A DNA stretch of 64,000 bases from MPNP01 sp026710155 (GTDB taxonomy: Bacteria; Pseudomonadota; Alphaproteobacteria; Rhodobacterales; Rhodobacteraceae): contig OZ241737.1 in NCBI GenBank assembly GCA_965200885.1, positions 2,480,001 through 2,544,000 on the forward strand, given 5' to 3'. Shown here one piece after another: positions 26,393-36,406 of the stretch. The translations under genes and the position numbers were made by a program. The notes below the pieces were generated by a model, which had not been told where the DNA came from, searched no databases, and was given only the letters and a program-made list of their open reading frames with translations. Position 1 is the stretch's first letter, and every line of letters begins with the position of its first letter.

Positions 26393-26977
26393 TTACTCGG
26401 TGGCAGAAGAGATCTTATCGTAGGGGCTGGGATAGCTGACATTTGAATTCAGCAGTGTGTGAACCTGTTGAATGATCAATTCGAGACCAACCAGGACCAT
26501 CAATACAAAACCGGTCGGAAGGGACATGTACATCCAGGCCAATTTGATCCGGATTGATTCCATCCCGATCAAGGAAAGGGGTATCTTCATCGAGCTGGAG
26601 TTGAACAACCATCCGCTTGCAATGTGTTTGTTGGCAAACCACAAGGCAACCAATAGCGTAACAATGCCAAGAACAAGGATCAGGAGATTGAATAGGCCAC
26701 CGAGGGTCCTGCCCATAAAGTCCTTGATTATGTCAATGGAAACAAAACTACCCCATCTGTATGCGGATGGAGCCATTAGACCCGTCATCCAAAGCATGCA
26801 AAAGCGGGCTGCTTCATCAGGCCATGGCAAGGCATTGTTCAGTATGTACCTGAAGAATACCTGTATCAGGATACAGGCAACCATCAGTCCCAGGGCAATT
26901 ATGGCCAAAACCCGAAACAAGGCCAGTATTCTGGTCAGGATATTCCCGTAAATCTTTACCAAATCAGTTAGTTCCAT
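26393..26977 (-). CDS. dctQ: TRAP transporter small permease
   Basis: Inner-membrane subunit of 194 aa with four hydrophobic helices, which partners DctM. The conserved NNALPWPDEAARFCMLWMTGLMAPSAYRWGSFVSID stretch in the middle is the DctQ hallmark (WxxE(L/A)AR...W). It lies 52 bases after the M20 amidohydrolase and just before dctM on the same strand, so all belong to one operon. Confidence 0.94.
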   Translation of the reverse strand: MELTDLVKIYGNILTRILALFRVLAIIALGLMVACILIQVFFRYILNNALPWPDEAARFCMLWMTGLMAPSAYRWGSFVSIDIIKDFMGRTLGGLFNLLILVLGIVTLLVALWFANKHIASGWLFNSSSMKIPLSLIGMESIRIKLAWMYMSLPTGFVLMVLVGLELIIQQVHTLLNSNVSYPSPYDKISSATE

Positions 26978-27029
26978 AGGGAGTTCCGAGCATCAACACC
27001 AATCTGCCATTACCGATGGCAATTGAAGA

Positions 27030-28196
27030 TCATGCCATGGGCAATCTTTGTTCGGCCATCTCAACCCACCAGGAACAGCCCGCTGGTATGACCTCATCGT
27101 TAAAATCATACTGTGGGTGATGCAAGGGGGCTGTATCGCCATTGCCGATCAGGATAAAGGCACCTGGCCTGGCATTGAGCATATATGAGAAATCCTCCGC
27201 TCCCATCACGATCGGATGGTTGTCATCAACTCCGCTTGAGACCTTCTGGGCAGCCCTTGCCGCGAACTCGGTTTCCCGTTCATGATTTTCCGTCACTGGA
27301 TAACCATGATCATATTCCACCATTACCTTGCCACCAAAGGACTTTGCTATGCCCTCGGATATTGCATGAATCTTGTCATACACTGTATCCTTGACATCTT
27401 TGTCCATTGTACGAACGGTGCCCTTCAGGAGGACATTTTGTGGAATGATATTGCTGGCCTTGGTATCGGTTTCAAATGAAGTTACAGATACAACAACCGT
27501 TTTGACCGGATCAATATTCCTTGAAGCGATTGCTTGCAAGGCAACGACAATATGGGCAGCAATCAGGGTCGTGTCCACCGCGATATCAGGTTTTGCTGCA
27601 TGACCTCCCTTCCCTTCCACCTTGATATGAAATGTATCTGCCGCTGCAAAAAACGGCCCCGACCTGATCGCGAAATCACCGACTTCCATGGCCGGGACAT
27701 TATGCATCCCATAGACTTCGCTGATATCGAATCTATCCATCATCCCATCATCAACCATTTCCTTGCCACCGCCACCGCCTTCTTCTGCGGGTTGGAAGAT
27801 GACAGCAATCCTGCCGTTGAAGTTTCTGGTTTCGGCAAGATACTTTGCTGCTCCCAATAACATTGCGGTGTGCCCATCATGCCCACAGGCATGCATGACA
27901 CCTGGCGTTTTGGATGTATAGGGAACCGATGTATCTTCCTCGATTGGCAGGGCATCCATATCCGCTCTCAGGCCGATCGTTTTGCCGGAGGTGTTCAAGC
28001 GACCATTGATAATCCCCACAACCCCGGTACGGCCGATACCACGAACTATCTCGTCACAACCAAATTCCTCGAGTTTGGTGGCTACGAAATCCGAAGTTCG
28101 GTAAACATCGAACATCAATTCCGGATTTTGGTGAATATCCCTTCGCCAATCACTTATTTCGCCATGCATTTCTGAAAAACGGTTTCGAATTGCCAC
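27030..28196 (-). CDS. M20-family amidohydrolase (hippurate hydrolase-like)
   Basis: Predicted cytoplasmic metal-dependent aminoacylase or hippurate-type hydrolase of 388 aa, cleaving an N-acyl amino acid. Metal-binding motifs are visible: MHACGHDGHTAMLLGAA near residue 100, FQPAEEGGGGGKEM near 135, and YGMHNVPAMEVGDFAIRSGPFFAAAD near 160. The C-terminal GAEDFSYML motif provides the last ligand region. It starts 10 bases after the ArgE-like gene and precedes the TRAP permease genes, so the imported compound is probably its substrate (inference). Confidence 0.93.
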   Translation of the reverse strand: MAIRNRFSEMHGEISDWRRDIHQNPELMFDVYRTSDFVATKLEEFGCDEIVRGIGRTGVVGIINGRLNTSGKTIGLRADMDALPIEEDTSVPYTSKTPGVMHACGHDGHTAMLLGAAKYLAETRNFNGRIAVIFQPAEEGGGGGKEMVDDGMMDRFDISEVYGMHNVPAMEVGDFAIRSGPFFAAADTFHIKVEGKGGHAAKPDIAVDTTLIAAHIVVALQAIASRNIDPVKTVVVSVTSFETDTKASNIIPQNVLLKGTVRTMDKDVKDTVYDKIHAISEGIAKSFGGKVMVEYDHGYPVTENHERETEFAARAAQKVSSGVDDNHPIVMGAEDFSYMLNARPGAFILIGNGDTAPLHHPQYDFNDEVIPAGCSWWVEMAEQRLPMA

Positions 28197-28206
28197 CTTG
28201 TTCTCC

Positions 28207-29361
28207 CTAAGTCAATTCCCTGATGATCTTGCCAATGAACCGTTCCCCCGCTTCAAGCTGGGAAATGGAAATAAATTCATCTGCGCCATGAGCCTGTTCA
28301 ATGCTTCCCGGTCCGCATACAACCGCGGAATAGCCCTCTTCCTGAAACTGACCGGCTTCAGTGGCATAGGATACAACATTGATGCTGTTGTCGCCGGTGA
28401 TCCTTCTTGCCATTTCTTCTGCAGCTCCATTCGTTTCAGGCTTCAATGGAGGTACATTGAACCAATCGCCCACATTAATCCCAGCTTCTTCATTAACCTT
28501 TTTCATTTCCGATTCAAGTTCAAGGGCATATTGCTGAAACTCGGACACCCATCTTTTGGGCTCTTCTCCAGGTACACATCGTATCTCGATAAAAAACCTG
28601 CAGTCCTTCGCCGTAATGTTCTGTGCCGTTCCACCCTTGATCTTGCCGACATGCAGTGTCGTATATGGCGGAACAAACTGACTGGTTATGCTGTCTTTCC
28701 TTTTCTCGCTGTTTTCCTTGTTGCGTTGATTGGCCCATTCAATCAGCTTGGCACCATACATGATGGCAGAAACACCCTGATGCATGATGGATGAATGCAC
28801 CTCAAAGCCTCGGACATGGACTGAAATGGCAGTTCCACCCTTGTGGCCGGTGACAACCTTGAGCATTGAAGGTTCCCCGATAATGGCGAGTTTGGCTGGT
28901 GGCAATTGATCCCTGATCTTGCTGATCATTGGAGGGGCACCGATACAACCGATCTCTTCATCCCTGGAAAAGGCAAGCTGAATTGGACGTTTGAGTTCAA
29001 CCTCTGTCATTTCAGGAACCATGGCCAGTACATTGGCAAGAAACCCTTTCATGTCACAGGTTCCCCGGCCATGAAGCTTGCCATCACTTTCAATCAGTTT
29101 CCAAGGGTCGGTTTGCCATTTCTGACCCGCGACAGGAACAACATCAGTATGCCCCGAGAGAATGATTCCATCAGGTTCTTCTGGCCCAATCAAGGCATAA
29201 ATACTTGCCTTGGTGCCATCGGAATTATAATCAAGATGGCAATTGATACCATGGTCTTCCAGATAATCACAGATCCAGCCAACCAGATCCAGATTGGAAC
29301 CATTTGACACTGTTGGATACGATACCAAACTCTCCAATATGCTCCTGGATTTGATTGTCAT
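28207..29361 (-). CDS. Acetylornithine deacetylase-like M20 peptidase (ArgE family)
   Basis: Di-zinc hydrolase of 384 aa of the ArgE/DapE group. Visible motifs are LSGHTDVVPV near residue 79, GRGTCDMKGFLANVLA near 112, FSRDEEIGCIGAP near 145, EPSMLKVVTGHKGG near 170 and the C-terminal VCGPGSIEQAHGADEFIS with the His ligand. It is the first gene of the M20-TRAP operon. A role in degrading an N-acetylated compound taken up by the TRAP system is more likely than arginine biosynthesis, given the neighbours, but the name does not prove either. Confidence 0.88.
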   Translation of the reverse strand: MTIKSRSILESLVSYPTVSNGSNLDLVGWICDYLEDHGINCHLDYNSDGTKASIYALIGPEEPDGIILSGHTDVVPVAGQKWQTDPWKLIESDGKLHGRGTCDMKGFLANVLAMVPEMTEVELKRPIQLAFSRDEEIGCIGAPPMISKIRDQLPPAKLAIIGEPSMLKVVTGHKGGTAISVHVRGFEVHSSIMHQGVSAIMYGAKLIEWANQRNKENSEKRKDSITSQFVPPYTTLHVGKIKGGTAQNITAKDCRFFIEIRCVPGEEPKRWVSEFQQYALELESEMKKVNEEAGINVGDWFNVPPLKPETNGAAEEMARRITGDNSINVVSYATEAGQFQEEGYSAVVCGPGSIEQAHGADEFISISQLEAGERFIGKIIRELT

Positions 29362-29561
29362 TAGAGTTGCAATTATCTTTTGAAGGAGATTTCATTCAAT
29401 TTAATTTTTACAGAAGATTGAATAATAAAACTAATCATAAAAAAGGGCATCACTATTTTTAAATCCTCTACAATTCCTATTATTCTAAACTGTCCCACTA
29501 AACAAGGAAAGACAATGATCGCAAATATTGCCTTGATCATATAAACCGAGATCAATTTGTT

Positions 29562-30575
29562 GTGAAATATTTAAGCAAAAGAGAGTTTGTCACAGGTTCA
29601 CTCGGGTTAATGGCTTCAACCCGTGTTGCCAGAACACAGTCAATCAGACCGTATGAACTCAAGGTGGCGGGACTATACCCCGAAGAACAACAATTGGCCA
29701 TTTCCGAAACCATCCACAACTCGGCAATAAAATCGGCAATTCGCGGTGATATCAAATATGATTTCTACCGTGGTGTACCGGAATGGGAATTTGAAACCAT
29801 CCTACGTGAAATTTCCGAACAGGATTATGACCTGATCATCGGGTCAATATTCAATCATGAGGAACTTGCCAGGGAAGTGGCTCTCGATTTTCGCAGCCAA
29901 TCCTATCTCTTTGGTTCATATCAACCCACGCCCGAATTCCTCACCTCATTTTCCATCTTTGAAAATTATACCCATGATGCCTCGTACCTTGCCGGGATCA
30001 TTGCCAGTGGTCTGAGCGAAACCAAGGTTTTGGGAATCTTCGGCACCTTGTATTCCCAGAATTCCTACCGAAACCTGAATGCCTTCACCCAAGGAGCAAA
30101 GGAAGTCAATTCACAAATCAATATCCTGGTTGAACTGATCGATGGTGCCATCGATCCGGGAATCATGGCAGAAAAGCTGGAGTTTCAAAAAACGTTCGGG
30201 GTGGATTTGATTTATGCCGAACGGGTCGGGGTGGAAAAATATTCAACCGAAAATGAAATTCTCACCATTGGCAATATTCACAACCATTCAAAACAATATC
30301 CCGACCTTGTGGTATCCTCTACTCTATGGCATTTTCAACCGACACTTCATGCGGCTTTGAACAAATTGAGAAATAACGATTTCAAGACCGAAAACCTGCG
30401 GCACCATTCCGGCATGAAACATGGAGGCTGTTCGCTGGCATCTCTTGGCTCCTTCATCAATCGGGTTCCACCGGACGTGATCGAGAAGGCTGCCCGGAGG
30501 ATAAATGAGATCAAAAACGAAAACTATGAGGTTGCCACGGTTGAACTATTGCCGGTGACAGAATTGGGACAGTGA
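29562..30575 (+). CDS. BMP/PnrA-like periplasmic binding protein
   Basis: Predicted 337-aa lipobox-free binding protein of the basic-membrane-protein family, which normally feeds nucleoside ABC importers. The start is GTG at 29562. The leader SKREFVTGSLGLMASTRVA looks like a weak Tat-type signal (one Arg replaced by Lys). Typical elements are YDFYRGVPEWEFETILREI, DLIIGSIFNHEELAREVA, and DASYLAGIIASGLSETKVLGIFG. Divergent from the M20 operon. No nucleoside-type permease is nearby; the next transporter genes are of the peptide type, so its partner is uncertain. Confidence 0.72.
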   Translation: MKYLSKREFVTGSLGLMASTRVARTQSIRPYELKVAGLYPEEQQLAISETIHNSAIKSAIRGDIKYDFYRGVPEWEFETILREISEQDYDLIIGSIFNHEELAREVALDFRSQSYLFGSYQPTPEFLTSFSIFENYTHDASYLAGIIASGLSETKVLGIFGTLYSQNSYRNLNAFTQGAKEVNSQINILVELIDGAIDPGIMAEKLEFQKTFGVDLIYAERVGVEKYSTENEILTIGNIHNHSKQYPDLVVSSTLWHFQPTLHAALNKLRNNDFKTENLRHHSGMKHGGCSLASLGSFINRVPPDVIEKAARRINEIKNENYEVATVELLPVTELGQ

Positions 30576-30605
30576 TACCAATATCATTGGGAAAAGGGGA
30601 AATTC

Positions 30606-31490
30606 ATGAGAATCGATGCTCACCACCACCTATGGGATTTGAATAAAGTCGATTACCCCTGGCTGATGGAATCCGGAAAGGAGAGGTTTTTCGGCAATCC
30701 CGAACCAATCCAGAGAAACTTTCTCATTGAAGAATTCAGAGCAAAGGCCAATAATGAGGGATTTGAAGGTTCTGTTCATGTTCAGGTTGGTGCTGCAGAT
30801 GGCCTGGAAGAAGCTAGATGGATTCAGGAAGTTGCCTACAGCAATCCCGATTGGAATCTGGTTCAGGTGGCGTTTTGTGATCTGACTTCTTCCACTAGGG
30901 AAAGCGTGCTTGAAGAGTATTCTGACCTGTCCATCGTCGTTGGCATAAGACAAATCGTTGGTAGGTCGGATGAGGAAGATCAACTTTCAGGAACCAATAA
31001 CCTTCTGTATGACAGTGAATTCTCCAGGGGATTGGAAACTATTGCCAAATTGGGTTTTTCATTTGACCTGCAACTTACCCCACCTCTGATGGCAGCTGCC
31101 GCCAGCATATTTTCGAGAATACCCGAACTCAATGTGATCCTGTGCCATGCCGGCTCTCCCAAAGCCGCTAGGGGTGAGGAATTCAAGATTTGGAAGGAAG
31201 GAATTTCCGAATTGGCCACCCTTCCAAGCATGAGTTGCAAGATTTCTGGATTGCCCATGTTTTTCAGGGAAAATGATACGGGGGTCTACCAGCCTATTAT
31301 TGATACCTGCCTTCAATCATTCGGTGCCACGCGATGCATTTTTGGCTCCAATTTTCCTGTGGACAGTTTATACAAAAACTATGGAACACTTGTTGATGGT
31401 TATGAAGCCTGTATTCCCGAGGAGTTGCATTCCAGGATTTTTGGCCGGAATGCCTGGAATACTTATTTTTCAGCACGCCGGAAACTTTGA
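30606..31490 (+). CDS. Amidohydrolase-2 family hydrolase (COG3618 lactonase-like)
   Basis: TIM-barrel metal hydrolase of 294 aa. The N-terminal MRIDAHHHLWDLNKVDYPWL carries the HxH metal motif. Later LNVILCHAGSPKAARG supplies a His, and RCIFGSNFPVDSLYKNY gives the last Asp-region. These features match the lactonase/dicarboxylic hydrolase group (4-sulfomuconolactone, L-fuconolactone and related lactonases). It lies 30 bases after the BMP-like gene on the same strand, suggesting joint expression. Confidence 0.87.
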   Translation: MRIDAHHHLWDLNKVDYPWLMESGKERFFGNPEPIQRNFLIEEFRAKANNEGFEGSVHVQVGAADGLEEARWIQEVAYSNPDWNLVQVAFCDLTSSTRESVLEEYSDLSIVVGIRQIVGRSDEEDQLSGTNNLLYDSEFSRGLETIAKLGFSFDLQLTPPLMAAAASIFSRIPELNVILCHAGSPKAARGEEFKIWKEGISELATLPSMSCKISGLPMFFRENDTGVYQPIIDTCLQSFGATRCIFGSNFPVDSLYKNYGTLVDGYEACIPEELHSRIFGRNAWNTYFSARRKL

Positions 31491-31588
31491 TTGTAATATA
31501 GTGACATATCCTGTATTGGTTAGTGATACTTATGATAAAACAATAAATCAGGACTTCTAGTTGTTTCGAATAATGAATTCTAAGGGAA

Positions 31589-32590
31589 ATGTCTGAAGAT
31601 ATTTCCCCAGTACTTTCTGTAAAGGACCTCAAGGTTGTCTTTTCAACCAGAAAAGGTGAGGTTCATGCTGTCAATACAATCAATTTTGACCTTAACTCGG
31701 GTGAACTCCTTGGAGTTGTCGGTGAGTCCGGTTCCGGCAAATCCGTAACCATGATGTCACTTTTAAGTCTTCTGCCATCACCACCCGCAAAAATCAATGG
31801 TGGAACCGTATCATTCGAGGGTAAGGACCTGTTGAAAATGAATCAAAAGGAAATCAGGAAGATACGGGGAGGTAAAATCGGGTTCATTTTCCAGGATCCC
31901 ATGACATCCCTGAATCCGGTTTTTTCCGTGGGGTTTCAAATCATGGAACCACTCAAAAAACATATGGGACTCACAGGTAGAAAAGCACAGGATCGGGCTC
32001 TCGAATTGCTGGAACTTGTGGGGATACCTGATCCCAAAAAGAGATTCAAGGACTATCCTCACCAATTTTCCGGGGGCATGAGGCAACGGGTCATGATTGC
32101 CATCGCCCTGACTTGCAATCCGAAATTGCTCATTGCAGATGAACCGACGACAGCACTTGATGTCACCATCCAGGCTCAAATACTCGAACTTGTCAGGGAT
32201 TTGCGAAAAAAGCTGGGTATGGCGATTATCTGGATTACCCATGATTTGGGAGTCATCGCTGGCATTGCCACCAGGGTGATCGTTATGTATGCCGGTCAAA
32301 TTGTCGAACAGGCAAATGTCGACGAATTGTTTGCCAATCCACAACATCCCTATACCCAAGCACTTATCGAAACCATTCCTGCTGTCAGGGGTGAACGGAC
32401 CAAAAGATTGAATTCCATAAGGGGCCAGGCACCCACAACCTTGATTGAACCCCATTTCTGTTCCTTTCATCCAAGATGTGATTTTGCCTTCAACAAATGT
32501 ACTTCCATCAATCCCCAGTTGATCGAGCAAAGAAAAAACCACCTCGTCGCCTGTCATCTTTTCGAAGACAAGGAAGTTGCTGTTGGCTGA
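31589..32590 (+). CDS. Dipeptide/oligopeptide ABC transporter ATPase (DppD-like)
   Basis: Cytoplasmic ATPase subunit of 333 aa. Walker A GESGSGKSV near residue 46, Q-loop FIFQDPMTSLNP, signature FSGGMRQRV near 163 and Walker B LLIADEPTTALDV near 178 are all present. The C-terminal oligopeptide-transporter extension carries the Cys pattern CSFHPRCDFAFNKC. The 3' end overlaps the next ATPase gene by 14 bases. It forms a complete importer with the four following genes. Confidence 0.95.
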   Translation: MSEDISPVLSVKDLKVVFSTRKGEVHAVNTINFDLNSGELLGVVGESGSGKSVTMMSLLSLLPSPPAKINGGTVSFEGKDLLKMNQKEIRKIRGGKIGFIFQDPMTSLNPVFSVGFQIMEPLKKHMGLTGRKAQDRALELLELVGIPDPKKRFKDYPHQFSGGMRQRVMIAIALTCNPKLLIADEPTTALDVTIQAQILELVRDLRKKLGMAIIWITHDLGVIAGIATRVIVMYAGQIVEQANVDELFANPQHPYTQALIETIPAVRGERTKRLNSIRGQAPTTLIEPHFCSFHPRCDFAFNKCTSINPQLIEQRKNHLVACHLFEDKEVAVG

Positions 32591-33578
32591 TCCTCGTCAA
32601 GAAATTGAACCCCTGGTGGAAGTCAGGGACCTTAAGGTATATTTCCCAATTCAGGCAGGAGTGTTGCGGCGAAAGGTTGGTGAAGTCAAGGCGGTGGACA
32701 AGGTCTCCCTTGATATAATGAAGGGTGAAACACTTGGTTTGGTCGGAGAATCGGGTTGCGGTAAAACCACAGCCGGCAGGGCCATATTGCGATTGAATGA
32801 CATTACCGATGGAACCGTCAGGATAAAGGGCAAATACATCCATGAATCTTCTCACAAGGAACTCAGGAAAATTCGTCCAACAATGCAAATGATCTTTCAG
32901 GACCCGCAGGAATCTCTCAATCCGAGAATGACCGTGTCAGCCATTATCTCCGAACCACTGACCGAACATCAAAGCATGTCTAAAAAGGAACGGGAAGAAC
33001 GGGTTTTTGACCTCATGGATTCAGTTGGTCTCAACAGGGATTTCGCTTCCCGTTATCCACATGAATTTTCGGGCGGTCAGCGTCAGCGTATCGGTATTGC
33101 CCGAGCCTTGGCACTCAACCCCGAACTGATTGTTTGCGATGAACCCATTGCAGCATTGGATGTATCGATCCAGGCACAGGTTGTGAATTTGCTGGAGGAC
33201 CTGCAGGAAGAACGGAACCTGACCTATCTGTTCATAAGCCATGATCTTGGAATGGTCAGGCATATCGCAACCAGGGTTGCTGTCATGTATCTTGGCCAGA
33301 TTGTTGAAATAGGCAAAAGCGATAGTCTCTATTCGTCTCCACTGCATCCCTACACCGAAGCCTTGCTTTCGGCAGTTCCGGAGGCTAATCCGGAAATCGA
33401 AAGAACCAGAAAGGCGATTGTACTGAGCGGTGATGTGCCCTCACCTGCCAATCCGCCTGAAGGATGCAATTTTTGCAACAGATGTCCCAAGGCATTTGCT
33501 ATCTGCCTTGAGGTGGAACCAACACTAACCGAAATCGAACCCGGAAGGTTCGTTTCATGCCATCTTTACAATGGCTAG
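32577..33578 (+). CDS. Dipeptide/oligopeptide ABC transporter ATPase (DppF-like)
   Basis: Second ATPase subunit (333 aa from TTG at 32577; TTG at 32583 also possible). AAGGAAG lies just upstream, inside the preceding gene. Walker A GESGCGKTT near residue 61, Q-loop MIFQDPQESLNP, signature FSGGQRQRI near 165 and Walker B LIVCDEPIAALDV are intact, as is the C-terminal CNFCNRCPKAFAIC block. The coupled start suggests equal synthesis with the DppD-like partner. Confidence 0.95.
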   Translation: MLLADPRQEIEPLVEVRDLKVYFPIQAGVLRRKVGEVKAVDKVSLDIMKGETLGLVGESGCGKTTAGRAILRLNDITDGTVRIKGKYIHESSHKELRKIRPTMQMIFQDPQESLNPRMTVSAIISEPLTEHQSMSKKEREERVFDLMDSVGLNRDFASRYPHEFSGGQRQRIGIARALALNPELIVCDEPIAALDVSIQAQVVNLLEDLQEERNLTYLFISHDLGMVRHIATRVAVMYLGQIVEIGKSDSLYSSPLHPYTEALLSAVPEANPEIERTRKAIVLSGDVPSPANPPEGCNFCNRCPKAFAICLEVEPTLTEIEPGRFVSCHLYNG

Positions 33579-33629
33579 TGTAAATTTGTGTACAAACACA
33601 ATGACATAATTTGAAGAAAGGAAAAAAAG

Positions 33630-35318
33630 ATGAAAAAGCTTTTTGTTATTTCCCTCTCACTCATCGTGATGGCAACATCGGGATTTGCCATGAGAGGGTC
33701 GTCCGGTCATGTTAATATTCTTTATTGGCAGGCCCCGTCAATTCTCAATCCATACCTATCCGGCGGAACCAAGGAGGTCGAGGCGGCTTCACTGATTATC
33801 GAGCCGTTGGCCCGATATGACGACAGCGGAAACATGGTTCCGTGGCTTGCCGAATCTATTCCAACAACCGAAAACGGTGGGGTATCGGATGATCTCAAGA
33901 CCATTACCTGGAAAATCAAGGAGGGTTTGGTTTGGTCGGATGGTTCTGCCTTTACATCTGAGGATGTCGTATTCACATATGAATATTGTACGCACCCCGA
34001 GGGAGGTTGTGCCCAAGGTCAGAAATTCGAGGATGTGGTTTCCGTCGAAGCCATTGACGACTTGACCATCAAGGTGACCTTCGGAGTTGCAAAGCCCTTC
34101 CCATATGGCCCCTTCGTTGGTTTCCAATCACCAATTATCCAGAAGGTCCAGTTTGAAAATTGCCTTGGTACTGCTGCACCTGGTTGTACTGATCAGAATT
34201 TCATGCCCATCGGAACAGGTCCATTTGTTGTCACCGAGTTCAGGCCTAACGACGTTATTTCATTTGAAGCAAACGCCAATTACCGTGATCCTGACAAGCC
34301 GGCTTTTGCAACTGTGACCTTCAAGGGTGGTGGCGATGCATCAGCTGCCGGGCGTGCCGTTCTGGAAACAGGCGAGTTTGATTATGCCTGGAACCTCCAG
34401 TTGGCACCTCAAGTCCTTCAGCAAATGTCGGAAGCCGGCAAGGGCCAGGTCGTTTCGGCCTTTGGTCCTTCGGTTGAAAGAATCATGGTCAATATGACTG
34501 ATCCCTCACCTGATTTGGGAGAGGAAAGATCAACCAGGGCCCATCCGCATCCATTCCTGTCCGACATCAATGTCAGGAAGGCCCTTTCGCTGGCCATTGA
34601 CCGCAACATTCTGAATGAAATCGGTTATGGCCTTACCGGAAAACCAACCTGTAATATCGTACCCGCACCTGCAATCTATGCCTCAACGGCCAATGACGGT
34701 TGTCTGGTTCAGGATATTGACATGGCCAATCAGATTCTTGATGAAGCCGGTTGGGTCAGAGGTAGCGATGGTGTTCGAGAAAAGGATGGCATGCGACTTT
34801 CCCTACTTTATCAGACCTCGACCAATGCCGTTCGCCAAGATTTCCAGGCCCTGATCAAGCAGTGGTGGTCCCAGATTGGTGTTGAAACCGAACTACGCAA
34901 CCTTGATGCATCGGTTTTCTTTGGAGGTGATCCGGGTAGCCCCGATACCTTCCAGAAGTTCTTTGCCGATGTCGAGATGTACACAAATAGATTTGATGGC
35001 ACTGATCCAGAGTCTTACTTCAACAGTTGGAAATGTGGACGTGAACCATCTCCGGAAAACGGTTGGCTAGGTGTCAACATTACCCGGTATTGTGATGATA
35101 CCTATGATGCTAAACTTGCCGAACTTGCCAAAACCGGTGATCTAAGCCGAAGAATTGAGTTGTCCAAGGCATTGAATGATCAGCAGATTCAGGAATACAT
35201 CATGATTCCCCTGATCCATCGTGGTAGTGTATCCGCTCATTCCAATTCATTGGGCGGAGTGGTTCTGAATGCTTGGGATTCCGAACTCTGGAATATTGCC
35301 GACTGGTACAGGAAGTGA
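33630..35318 (+). CDS. Peptide/opine-type ABC transporter substrate-binding protein
   Basis: Family 5 extracellular binding protein of 562 aa, exported by a signal peptide (MKKLFVISLSLIVMATSGFA). It has the LTIKVTFGVAKPFPYGPF and WKIKEGLVWSDGSAFTSEDVVFTYEY segments typical of DppA/OppA proteins, and four or more Cys that could form disulphides (CTHPEGGC, CLGTAAPGC). AGGAAA precedes the ATG. It lies between the ATPases and permeases and is followed by a hairpin that may raise its level relative to the permeases. The ligand is unknown. Confidence 0.94.
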   Translation: MKKLFVISLSLIVMATSGFAMRGSSGHVNILYWQAPSILNPYLSGGTKEVEAASLIIEPLARYDDSGNMVPWLAESIPTTENGGVSDDLKTITWKIKEGLVWSDGSAFTSEDVVFTYEYCTHPEGGCAQGQKFEDVVSVEAIDDLTIKVTFGVAKPFPYGPFVGFQSPIIQKVQFENCLGTAAPGCTDQNFMPIGTGPFVVTEFRPNDVISFEANANYRDPDKPAFATVTFKGGGDASAAGRAVLETGEFDYAWNLQLAPQVLQQMSEAGKGQVVSAFGPSVERIMVNMTDPSPDLGEERSTRAHPHPFLSDINVRKALSLAIDRNILNEIGYGLTGKPTCNIVPAPAIYASTANDGCLVQDIDMANQILDEAGWVRGSDGVREKDGMRLSLLYQTSTNAVRQDFQALIKQWWSQIGVETELRNLDASVFFGGDPGSPDTFQKFFADVEMYTNRFDGTDPESYFNSWKCGREPSPENGWLGVNITRYCDDTYDAKLAELAKTGDLSRRIELSKALNDQQIQEYIMIPLIHRGSVSAHSNSLGGVVLNAWDSELWNIADWYRK

Positions 35319-35329
35319 TTTAAGAAAAT

Positions 35330-35353
35330 GGCTCAGGGTTAAGGCCCTGAGCC
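35330..35353 (+). other. Stem-loop between binding protein and permease genes
   Basis: Perfect 9-bp stem GGCTCAGGG / CCCTGAGCC with a TTAAGG loop, 12 bases after the stop of the binding-protein gene. No T-run follows, so a 3' stabiliser or attenuator that lets some read-through into the permease genes is more likely than a full terminator. Confidence 0.7.
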
Positions 35354-35398
35354 TCCAAAAACCTAAATATCCCAGACATCAAGTTCCGATTTGCCAAG

Positions 35399-36406
35399 AT
35401 GTTCAACTATACCATTCGAAGAACCCTGTTGGCAATTCCAACCTTGTTTTTCATCAGTCTGGCATTGTTTTTGCTGCTTGACCTTGCCCCTGGTGATCCT
35501 ACGGCTCAACTCCCCCTGACAATTCCCCCGGAAGTGAGGGAGAAAATCCGTCTTGCACTGGGATTGGGGGAACCCTTTCACATACGCTTTCTGCTCTGGC
35601 TTGAGCAATTCTTCATCAACGAGCCCTTGCATCTTCTGACCGAACTGACCGGAGTTGATTTCTCGGGAGACCGGCAAAGGGTAATCTCCTGGCAGTCCCG
35701 ATCACCCGTCATGGATATCGTTGTTCAAAGACTGCCCCAGACCTTGTGGGTTGTCGGAATGTCCTATGTCATGGGAACGATCATCGCCCTACCCATCGGC
35801 ATTATTTCGGCCTACAGGCAATACAGCTGGTTTGACCAGATCGGAACCTTTGTTTCCATGGTCGGATTTTCAATCCCCACCTTTTTCACGGGTGTACTGC
35901 TCATCGTCATTTTTTCTGTCCACCTGGGCTGGTTTCCCTCCATTTATGACACGACCCATGTTGTCACCGACTGGGGCAGCCTGATTGTACAAATCAAGCA
36001 GATGATAATGCCAACCATGGTGCTTGCCCTTTACAACGCGGCACAAATCAGCCGTTTCATGCGGGCCTCAATGCTGGACAATCTGAATCAGGATTATGTG
36101 CGTACTGCACGGGCCAAGGGCTTGCGTGAGAATGTGGTACTTCTGGTTCATGTTCTCAGGAATTCAATGATACCCGTTGTGACCGTCATTGCCATTGGAG
36201 TTCCAACCGTTTTTGGTGGAGCCATCATTACCGAACAGGTATTCAAGGTAAACGGGCTTGGACAACTCTTGATTACGGCCATTCAGGCCAACGACATACC
36301 GATGGTACAAACCCTGACCTTCATTTTTGCTGTCCTGATCGTGCTTTTCAATCTTTTGGCCGACATTTTGTATGGCATCCTTGATCCGAGGATCAGATAT
36401 GAGTGA
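35399..36406 (+). CDS. Peptide-type ABC transporter permease (DppB-like)
   Basis: Inner-membrane subunit of 335 aa with six to seven hydrophobic helices. The N-terminal RRTLLAIPTLFFISLALFLLLDLAPGDP and the coupling (EAA) loop YVRTARAKGLRENVVLLVHVLRNSMIPVVT are characteristic. The stop codon overlaps the start of the next permease (ATGAGTGA), so the two are translationally coupled. Confidence 0.95.
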   Translation: MFNYTIRRTLLAIPTLFFISLALFLLLDLAPGDPTAQLPLTIPPEVREKIRLALGLGEPFHIRFLLWLEQFFINEPLHLLTELTGVDFSGDRQRVISWQSRSPVMDIVVQRLPQTLWVVGMSYVMGTIIALPIGIISAYRQYSWFDQIGTFVSMVGFSIPTFFTGVLLIVIFSVHLGWFPSIYDTTHVVTDWGSLIVQIKQMIMPTMVLALYNAAQISRFMRASMLDNLNQDYVRTARAKGLRENVVLLVHVLRNSMIPVVTVIAIGVPTVFGGAIITEQVFKVNGLGQLLITAIQANDIPMVQTLTFIFAVLIVLFNLLADILYGILDPRIRYE

